Source: Gammaproteobacteria bacterium (lineage in GTDB: Bacteria; Pseudomonadota; Gammaproteobacteria; GRL18). From it: a stretch of DNA of 8,492 bases. Each line of letters begins with the position of its first letter. Position 1 is the stretch's first letter. Below are positions 1 to 5,268 of this stretch, one piece after another. The notes under the pieces were generated by a model. The model made no database searches. It had not been told where the DNA came from and saw only the letters and a list, made by a program, of their open reading frames with translations. The stretch lies in contig JAGLFC010000106.1 in the NCBI GenBank assembly GCA_023144715.1, positions 1-8,492 of the forward strand, in the 5' to 3' direction. The translations under genes and the position numbers were made by a program.

Positions 1-1236
1 TTTTCCAGTACTGTTTTTGCGGTTAAAGTATTAGAAGGTAAAAATGAGATGGATGCCTTCTATGCACAACTCGCAATAGGCATCTTAATTATTCAAGATA
101 TTTTTGCGGTGATATTTTTAACCGCCTCTATGGGAAAAATCCCTTCTGCTTGGGCATTGCTTTTATTTGGTCTACCTCTTATTCGCCCCATTTTATATAA
201 ATTAATGGATCAAGTGGAACATGGCGAATTACTGATTTTATACAGTTTGCTATTAGCAGTGGGGGGGGCCGCATTATTTGAAGTCGTGGGTATGAAAGCA
301 GATTTAGGGGCTTTAATTTTTGGTATTTTATTATCGCCACATAGTAAAGCAGGTGAAGTGTCTAAAACCTTATATAATTTTAAAGATCTCTTTTTAGTGG
401 GATTTTTTATCAATATAGGATTATCAGGGGATGTCACGATAGAAAACCTTATTTTGGCATTGCTATTATCAATTTTAATGTTTGCCAAAACGGCTTTATT
501 TTTAGGCTTACTTGTTAAAACGCATTTACGTGCTAGAACCGCTTTTTTAACCTCATTAAGTTTAGCAAATTATTCAGAATTTGGTTTGATTGTAGGTGCT
601 ATTGGTGTGAGTAATGGTTGGATGAGTAATGAATGGCTTATTACCATTGCGATTGCACTGGCGATTACATTTGTGATTGCTTCACCACTCAATGCTAAAG
701 CACATGAGCTTTATGCACATTGTTCTCATTGTTTAAAACATTTTCAATCAGACACACGCCTTAAAGATGAATTACCCATTGATGTCTCTAATGCCTCTGT
801 TTTAGTCTTTGGTATGGGAAGAATTGGTTCAGGAGTCTATAAAAATATAAATTCTTATTATCCCAATCAAGTGAAAGGCATTGATTTTAATTTGCAAATG
901 ATTGAACATCATAAAGAAAAAGATCGAGATGTTATTTATGTGGATGTCATGGATAAAGATTTTTGGGAAAAAATAAATCTCAGCAATATTTCTATGATCT
1001 TTTTAAGTTTACCTGATATTCATAAAAATCTTTTTACCGTAGAACAACTTAAAGAACGAGGCTTTCAAGGTCAGATTTCTGCCATTGCCATGTATGATGA
1101 TGAACTTGAATTATTAAAAGAAGCAGGGGCAGATGTGGTGTACAATTTTTATTCTGACGCAGGCATTGGTTTTGCTGAACATGTAAAGAATGACTTACTT
1201 GATTCACAAAAATTAGGCAATAATATCAGGAATTAA
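1..1236 (+). CDS. Kef/CPA2-type cation:proton antiporter with C-terminal TrkA-N domain (5' partial)
   Basis: The reading frame is open from base 1 and starts mid-protein with FSSTVFAVKVLE, a conserved CPA2 transporter segment. The ATG at 49 is therefore internal and the true start lies before the window. The visible 411 residues hold several hydrophobic membrane helices up to about residue 228, including the conserved stretch ADLGALIFGILLSP and the helix region around LFLVGFFINIGLSG. A linker and a cytoplasmic Rossmann-type TrkA-N (RCK) domain follow; its nucleotide-binding loop GMGRIGSG is at visible residues 271-278. Family knowledge: such proteins exchange K+ or Na+ for H+ across the inner membrane, gated by a nucleotide on the RCK domain. 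The ion cannot be read from the sequence. No KefF/KefG-type partner gene is in the window, and the FINIGLSG segment differs from glutathione-gated KefB/KefC as I remember them, so I give no symbol. The 3' end overlaps the convergent YdcH-like gene by 24 bases. A run of eight G lies at 261-268. Confidence 0.9.
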   Translation, partial: FSSTVFAVKVLEGKNEMDAFYAQLAIGILIIQDIFAVIFLTASMGKIPSAWALLLFGLPLIRPILYKLMDQVEHGELLILYSLLLAVGGAALFEVVGMKADLGALIFGILLSPHSKAGEVSKTLYNFKDLFLVGFFINIGLSGDVTIENLILALLLSILMFAKTALFLGLLVKTHLRARTAFLTSLSLANYSEFGLIVGAIGVSNGWMSNEWLITIAIALAITFVIASPLNAKAHELYAHCSHCLKHFQSDTRLKDELPIDVSNASVLVFGMGRIGSGVYKNINSYYPNQVKGIDFNLQMIEHHKEKDRDVIYVDVMDKDFWEKINLSNISMIFLSLPDIHKNLFTVEQLKERGFQGQISAIAMYDDELELLKEAGADVVYNFYSDAGIGFAEHVKNDLLDSQKLGNNIRN

Positions 1237-1416
1237 CATATTTTCTAATTGTAAAATTTCATCTTTTAATAATAATTTCCTTTTTTTTAAACGAGAAATT
1301 TGTAATTGGGTATGAACAGTTTTAGGCGTATGATGAATTGCATCCTCTAAATCTAAATGTTCCAGCTTTAACGCTTCAAGTGTGTCATAAATTTTTTGTT
1401 TTTCAATTTCAGTCAT
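1213..1416 (-). CDS. YdcH-like small protein (DUF465 family)
   Basis: A 67-residue charged, predominantly helical protein. Residues 18-27 (LEHLDLEDAI) and 42-54 (RLKKRKLLLKDEI) match the two conserved parts of the DUF465/YdcH family: the LEHRDLD-type motif, then a basic RLKKRKL helix leading to the end. The usual length is about 65-80 residues, so this looks complete. There is no signal peptide or membrane segment; it is probably a cytosolic helical hairpin or coiled coil. The molecular role of the family is not established. The only plausible start is the ATG whose complement lies at 1414-1416, preceded by a weak purine-rich stretch (AAAGAAC). The gene is divergent from the membrane protein gene on its upstream side and convergent with the antiporter gene, sharing its last 24 bases with that gene's end. 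The family call is fairly secure from the two motifs. Confidence 0.8.
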   Translation of the reverse strand: MTEIEKQKIYDTLEALKLEHLDLEDAIHHTPKTVHTQLQISRLKKRKLLLKDEILQLENMLIPDIIA

Positions 1417-1449
1417 AAATGTTCTTTTTTATTTTGAATAATAAACGTC

Positions 1450-1472
1450 TAGTATTATGGATAAAAATACTA
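1450..1472. promoter_or_regulatory. Dyad symmetry in the divergent intergenic region
   Basis: TAGTATT at 1450-1456 is repeated in inverted orientation as AATACTA at 1466-1472, with 9 bases between. It lies between the divergent YdcH-like gene and the membrane protein gene, where an operator would be expected. A 7-bp AT-rich dyad can arise by chance in such DNA, so its role as a binding site is only inferred. Confidence 0.3.
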
Positions 1473-1488
1473 AAATCAAGATGAAGCG

Positions 1489-1497
1489 TGATAAAAT
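1489..1497 (+). promoter_or_regulatory. Possible extended -10 promoter element for the membrane protein gene
   Basis: TGATAAAAT fits the TGnTATAAT extended -10 pattern with one mismatch. I see no good -35 hexamer at the usual distance, which extended -10 promoters tolerate. Transcription would begin near 1503-1505, just after the ATG at 1501. That agrees with choosing the ATG at 1531 as the start of the gene. Confidence 0.35.
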
Positions 1498-1530
1498 CGA
1501 ATGATCAATAAAAAAATAAAGGGGAATAGT

Positions 1531-2529
1531 ATGAGTAGTCACTTTAATGTTGTTTATACAGGTTTACAAGAGGGTATTACTGACACTGACTTTATTGAAA
1601 ATTTTTGTAGTCAATTTGGTCTTGATAAGAAAAAAGCACAAAACATTGTCGAGTCAAATTCTGATGTGGTGATAAAAAAAAATCTCAGTAAAGAAAAAGC
1701 CACACAATATCGTACTGCTTTTGAAGAGTGTGGTATGATCATTAAATTAGTACCCACAGATGAAAAACCAATTTCTATCGAAAAGAATACACCGCCCCCA
1801 GCATCAACTATACAAGACAGTAATAATCCTTATGCAACGCCTAAAGCATCTTTAACTATTAACTCTATCAATAAGGAAGGGCAGGGGTCTTTAGAAGGTG
1901 GGTTGAAGGGTGATTATGATTTTACCATTGGTGATATTTATAGAGAATCATGGGAAAAAACAAAAGGCGTGAAAGGTAAATTCCTTTTGGCATGGACTTC
2001 TTATATGGGTGTTGCTTTTGGTATAAGTTGGTTCTTTTATTTTGTTAATATTGATAGTATGGGTCTTATAGAAAATCTTATTAATGTACCTATTTTATAC
2101 CCTCTTATGGCAGGTATTACCTTGATGGGTATTCAACATTCGGTGGGTGCAGATATTTACCCCACGAGTATTTGGAATCACTATAAAAAAGTGCTACCTA
2201 TTTCATTATTGACGGTATTAATGCTGAGTTTAATTGGTCTTGGGATGTTATTGTTGATTATTCCGGGTATTTATTTAGGGATTGCTTATATGATGGCACT
2301 TTCTTTGATGATGGATAGAAATATGGGCGTTTGGGAATCTTTAGAAACTTCACGTAAAGCCATTACCAAACACTGGTTTAAACTCTTTTTTATTTATTTA
2401 TTATTGTTTCTTTTGATCATCGTCGCAATGCTCCCTCTCTTTATTGGTTTGATTTGGGTATTGCCCATGTCATCTGTGATGCAGGGCATCCTTTATAAAC
2501 ATATCTTTGGTGTTGAATCTGTCGAATAA
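1531..2529 (+). CDS. Uncharacterised multi-pass membrane protein with N-terminal soluble domain
   Basis: I chose the ATG at 1531 (332 residues) because AAAGGGG at 1518-1524 lies 6 bases upstream; the in-frame ATG at 1501 has no ribosome binding site and adds ten lysine-rich residues. Residues 1-76 form a small soluble domain (FNVVYTGLQEG near the start, VVIKKNLSKEKATQYRTAFE, then a hydrophobic strand and VP). I have seen such N-terminal domains on proteobacterial membrane proteins but know no function for them. A polar Pro/Ser linker follows, with NPYATPKASL at 99-108. The C-terminal half, from about 150, has roughly five to six hydrophobic helices with a LLLIIPGIYLGIAYMMAL segment and the helix WESLETSRKAITKHWFKLF. 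This resembles YciC/DUF975-like integral membrane proteins, but the assignment is weak. The stop codon overlaps the start of the ABC-F gene by one base (TAATG), so the two are co-transcribed and probably translationally coupled. The function is unknown. Confidence 0.8.
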   Translation: MSSHFNVVYTGLQEGITDTDFIENFCSQFGLDKKKAQNIVESNSDVVIKKNLSKEKATQYRTAFEECGMIIKLVPTDEKPISIEKNTPPPASTIQDSNNPYATPKASLTINSINKEGQGSLEGGLKGDYDFTIGDIYRESWEKTKGVKGKFLLAWTSYMGVAFGISWFFYFVNIDSMGLIENLINVPILYPLMAGITLMGIQHSVGADIYPTSIWNHYKKVLPISLLTVLMLSLIGLGMLLLIIPGIYLGIAYMMALSLMMDRNMGVWESLETSRKAITKHWFKLFFIYLLLFLLIIVAMLPLFIGLIWVLPMSSVMQGILYKHIFGVESVE

Positions 2530-4442
2530 TGCTTAAACTTACAGACTTATATTTACGTCGTGGCTTGCAACTCTTATTGCAAAAGGTCAATGTTACTATT
2601 CATCCACGTCAAAAAGTGGGTATTACAGGGGCTAATGGCTGTGGAAAGTCGAGCTTATTTGCCCTAATTAATGCCGATCTTCATGCGGATAGTGGTGATT
2701 TTTTTATCCCTAAAAATTGGGTGATTGCCCATGTGGCTCAGGAATCTCCTTCAACAGAGCGTTCAGCATTAGACTATGTCATTGATGGCGATCATGAATT
2801 ACGCCAAATAGAACAGGCAATTGAAGAAGCTAATCAATCTGAACAGGGTGAATTATTAGGCAAACTCTATACTCAATTAGAAGAAGCCAATGGTTATACT
2901 GCCAATAGCAGAGCGTCACAATTACTCTCAGGTTTGGGTTTTTTACAAAACCAATTAAATAGTCCAGTGAATAGCTTTTCAGGTGGTTGGCGGATGCGCC
3001 TAAATTTGGCACGTGCCTTAATGTGTCGTTCAGATTTATTATTGCTAGATGAACCCACCAATCACTTAGATTTAGACGCGGTTCTCTGGTTAGAAGAATG
3101 GCTTAAAAAATATTCAGGCACACTTTTATTAATCTCTCATGATCGTGATTTTTTAGACAGTGTGATGACGCATATTGCTCATATTGAACACCAATCTATG
3201 ACTTTGTATACGGGGAATTATTCTCAATTTGAGCGTGTCCGTGCCGAACAACTGGCACAACAGCAAGTACTGTTTGAACGTCAGCAACAAGAAATAAAAC
3301 ATATCCAAAGTTTTATTACACGCTTTAAAGCAAAAGCGACTAAAGCAAAACAAGCACAATCCAGAGTTAAAACCTTAGAAAAAATGGAATTAATTTCACA
3401 GGCTCATGTGGATTCACCTTTTCATTTTGAATTTCATGCCCCTGATAAAGTACCCAATCCTTTGCTTGCTTTAGAGGATATTAAACTGGGTTATAGTGAA
3501 ACCACTATTTTAAATCATGTACATATTAATTTACAGCCGGGTTCTCGTATTGGTTTATTGGGGCATAATGGGGCAGGTAAATCCACGTTTATTAAATTAT
3601 TAGCCGATGAATTAGAGGTACAATCAGGACGAATTGAACGTTCTAGTGAATTGCGTATTGGTTATTTTGCCCAACACCAACTCGAACAATTACACCCTGA
3701 TGATAGTCCAATGGAACATTTTCAGCGACTCGATAAACGTGCCAGTGAGCAATCATTACGGAATCATCTTGGAGGTTTTGCCTTTAGTGGTGATAAAGTA
3801 GATGCCAAAATAGGTTTGTTTTCTGGGGGCGAAAAAGCTCGCTTAGTGTTTGCCACTCTCGTCTATGAAAAACCTAACTTATTACTCTTAGATGAACCGA
3901 CCAATCATTTAGACTTAGATATGCGTCATGCCATCAGTCTTGCCTTGCAAGGTTTTGAAGGAGCCATGGTCATTGTTTCTCATGATCGACATTTATTACG
4001 CAGTGTGACGGATGAATTTTATTTAGTCGCCGATCAAAAGCTAGAAGTTTTTAAGGGTGATTTGGATGATTATCGCAATTGGGTTGTCGATCAGAAAAAA
4101 CAAGAAATTTCACAAGCCCTTAACGAGTCAAACAATGATCAAGAAAAAAAGCCATCCATTAATTCTATCCAAAGTAAAAAAGAACAAAAGCGATTAGAGG
4201 CAGAACAACGCAAGCGTTTACAACCCTTAAAAAATAAGATCAATAAGCTTGAAAAAGAAATGGATCAATTGACACTGAAAAAAGAAAAATTTGAAACCTT
4301 ATTGGCTGATCCTGCTATTTATGAAGAAGCACAAAAAGAAGCACTCAAAGAATTATTACAGCAACAGGCTAAACTCACACAAACACTCGAGAGTACTGAA
4401 GAGCAATGGATGGAATTAAGTGAAGAACTTGAAGACGCATAA
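2529..4442 (+). CDS. yheS: ABC-F family ATPase, YheS type
   Basis: A 637-residue soluble protein with two ABC cassettes and no membrane segments. Cassette 1 has Walker A GANGCGKS (34-41), signature FSGGW (150-154) and Walker B LLLLDEPTNHLD (170-181). Cassette 2 has Walker A GHNGAGKS (345-352), signature FSGGEKARL (431-439) and Walker B LLLLDEPTNHLD (451-462). Both Walker B glutamates (E175, E456) and the ISHDR/VSHDR switch motifs are intact, so it should hydrolyse ATP. Between the cassettes lies the basic helical linker typical of ABC-F proteins (about 236-300, including FKAKATKAKQAQSRVKTLEKME). A charged coiled coil occupies about 545-637. ABC-F proteins bind the ribosomal E site and act on stalled or slow translation; the linker and the FRAKATKAKQAQSR-like stretch match E. 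coli YheS closely. Start: the ATG at 2529 overlaps the upstream stop (TAATG) without its own strong ribosome binding site, suggesting translational coupling. A resistance role is not implied. Confidence 0.92.
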   Translation: MLKLTDLYLRRGLQLLLQKVNVTIHPRQKVGITGANGCGKSSLFALINADLHADSGDFFIPKNWVIAHVAQESPSTERSALDYVIDGDHELRQIEQAIEEANQSEQGELLGKLYTQLEEANGYTANSRASQLLSGLGFLQNQLNSPVNSFSGGWRMRLNLARALMCRSDLLLLDEPTNHLDLDAVLWLEEWLKKYSGTLLLISHDRDFLDSVMTHIAHIEHQSMTLYTGNYSQFERVRAEQLAQQQVLFERQQQEIKHIQSFITRFKAKATKAKQAQSRVKTLEKMELISQAHVDSPFHFEFHAPDKVPNPLLALEDIKLGYSETTILNHVHINLQPGSRIGLLGHNGAGKSTFIKLLADELEVQSGRIERSSELRIGYFAQHQLEQLHPDDSPMEHFQRLDKRASEQSLRNHLGGFAFSGDKVDAKIGLFSGGEKARLVFATLVYEKPNLLLLDEPTNHLDLDMRHAISLALQGFEGAMVIVSHDRHLLRSVTDEFYLVADQKLEVFKGDLDDYRNWVVDQKKQEISQALNESNNDQEKKPSINSIQSKKEQKRLEAEQRKRLQPLKNKINKLEKEMDQLTLKKEKFETLLADPAIYEEAQKEALKELLQQQAKLTQTLESTEEQWMELSEELEDA

Positions 4443-4455
4443 GGCATGAAATGCC
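4443..4455 (+). terminator. Weak hairpin just after the ABC-F gene
   Basis: GGCAT and ATGCC form a 5-bp stem around a 3-base loop immediately after the stop codon, followed by ATTCTTAT instead of a clean U-run. It may weaken transcription or stabilise the 3' end. As an intrinsic terminator it is poor. Confidence 0.25.
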
Positions 4456-4539
4456 ATTCTTATCCAGATCTGAGGTTTATTATGATAATTTTAATAGTTT
4501 TGATAGAATATCATTAACACATTTTTCAAGGTAATTACT

Positions 4540-5073
4540 ATGAATCAAAAAAACAAAATATTTCAATTCACTTTTTTCTTATTAGCAGTGTTATCAGCAC
4601 CGCTTATTGCTCAAGAAGCAGTCCAAGAAGTGTATGAATATAAAAATAAAAAAGGAGTCACTGAATTTACCGATCAAGTTGATCCGAATAAAAAACTTGA
4701 AAAACACATTGAAATCCCTAAAAGAACCGCTGATCAAGAAGCTCAAAGTCAAGCAAAATTAAATACCATTGTAGAAAATGATAAAAAATTAGATGCCAGA
4801 GTCGCAGATCGAAAACAAGTCGAGGCGACAGCCAGACACAATAATAATTCTGGAAATAATCAAAATCAATATAATTATGACGGTAATAGTGATCGTCGTG
4901 ATTTTGATGATAATAATTATGATGGTTATTTACCTGTAGGAGCAGTGAGACCGATTCGTCCAATTGACAGACCTATAGATAGACCCGTAGAAGGTATTCA
5001 CCGTCCACATGGTGGTGAGCATATTGGATCAGGTAAACCTCGAATAAAAGCAAGGGTAGGTGGTCGTTTATAA
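4540..5073 (+). CDS. Small exported DUF4124-domain protein with Asn-rich and Arg-Pro-Ile-Asp repeat tail
   Basis: A 177-residue protein with a clear Sec-type signal peptide: basic start MNQKNK, hydrophobic core FTFFLLAVLSAPLIA, likely cleaved after A24. No lipobox cysteine is present, so it is probably periplasmic or released. Residues 29-50 (QEVYEYKNKKGVTEFTDQVDPN) fit DUF4124, whose hallmark is a VYKW-D-GVTHFSD-like segment; the domain is common in gammaproteobacterial exported proteins and has no established function. A charged helical stretch (60-98) and a low-complexity Asn/Asp/Tyr-rich region (101-128) follow. Then comes a short tandem repeat RPI-RPID-RPID-RPVEG (137-152) and a basic Gly-rich tail. 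The start is supported by AAGGTAA at 4528-4534, 5 bases upstream. It stands alone between the ABC-F gene and the ilv operon, 97 bases after the former and 195 before the latter. I cannot assign a role. Confidence 0.82.
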   Translation: MNQKNKIFQFTFFLLAVLSAPLIAQEAVQEVYEYKNKKGVTEFTDQVDPNKKLEKHIEIPKRTADQEAQSQAKLNTIVENDKKLDARVADRKQVEATARHNNNSGNNQNQYNYDGNSDRRDFDDNNYDGYLPVGAVRPIRPIDRPIDRPVEGIHRPHGGEHIGSGKPRIKARVGGRL

Positions 5074-5134
5074 TGATTATTTAGATCAGTAAGTGGCTAA
5101 TAACATTATATGGCTTGAGGATAGTTTTTTAAAT

Positions 5135-5149
5135 CAATTAAAATAATTG
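5135..5149. promoter_or_regulatory. Inverted repeat directly upstream of the ilv promoter
   Basis: CAATTA (5135-5140) and TAATTG (5144-5149) form a perfect 6-bp dyad with a 3-base centre, abutting the proposed -35 element. Its position suits an activator or repressor site. In E. coli, ilvIH is a known Lrp target, so an Lrp-type regulator is a reasonable guess, but the match to the Lrp consensus is only partial. Confidence 0.3.
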
Positions 5150-5178
5150 CTGAAACACAGATTAATACACTATATAAT
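5150..5178 (+). promoter_or_regulatory. Probable sigma-70 promoter of the ilvIHC operon
   Basis: A perfect -10 hexamer TATAAT lies at 5173-5178. At 17-base spacing the -35 would be CTGAAA (5150-5155, four of six consensus bases); TTGCTG at 5147-5152 is an alternative paired with TATATA at 5171-5176. Transcription would start near 5185, leaving a leader of about 84 bases before ilvI. Confidence 0.55.
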
Positions 5179-5199
5179 CAGAGCTTAATATTTATAAGA

Positions 5200-5222
5200 T
5201 AATAGTGGCTCATACACTATTA
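5200..5222 (+). promoter_or_regulatory. Inverted repeat in the ilvI leader
   Basis: TAATAGTG (5200-5207) and CACTATTA (5215-5222) form a perfect 8-bp dyad with a 7-base loop (GCTCATA). It sits shortly downstream of the predicted transcription start, so it can act as an RNA hairpin or as an operator in DNA. No U-run follows, so it is not an intrinsic terminator. The loop GCTC could instead pair with GAGC at 5181-5184. Confidence 0.4.
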
Positions 5223-5231
5223 AATATAAGG

Positions 5232-5253
5232 TTATACAAGAAACTTATACAAG
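5232..5253 (+). repeat. Two copies of TTATACAAG before the ilvI ribosome binding site
   Basis: TTATACAAG occurs at 5232-5240 and again at 5245-5253, a period of 13 bases, ending seven bases before the AGGAG ribosome binding site of ilvI. No third copy is seen in the leader. It may be a binding site in the leader DNA or RNA, or chance. Confidence 0.4.
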
Positions 5254-5268
5254 TAAGACAGGAGTTAA

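Noticed and set aside
210..488. Minus-strand open frame inside the antiporter gene
   Set aside because: It is antisense to a clearly conserved membrane protein, has no recognisable domain and no ribosome binding site; a shadow frame.
1281..1288. T8 run (A8 in the YdcH-like gene) as a programmed frameshift site
   Set aside because: The codons encode the conserved Leu-Lys-Lys-Arg of the family in the normal frame, and no downstream stimulatory structure or useful alternative frame is seen.
1501..1530. Upstream ATG at 1501 for the membrane protein gene
   Set aside because: No ribosome binding site precedes it, the extra residues are lysine-rich and unlike the domain start, and a good AAAGGGG site serves the ATG at 1531.
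2529..4442. ABC-F gene as an antibiotic resistance determinant
   Set aside because: Length, linker and C-terminal coiled coil match the housekeeping YheS type, and the context is chromosomal with no mobile element or resistance leader.
4718..4963. Minus-strand open frame opposite the DUF4124 gene
   Set aside because: Its His/Asn/Tyr-rich product is the complement of low-complexity coding sequence, while the plus frame has a signal peptide, a domain and a ribosome binding site.
5125..5130. T6 run as a terminator for the DUF4124 gene
   Set aside because: No stable GC-containing stem lies directly upstream of the T run.
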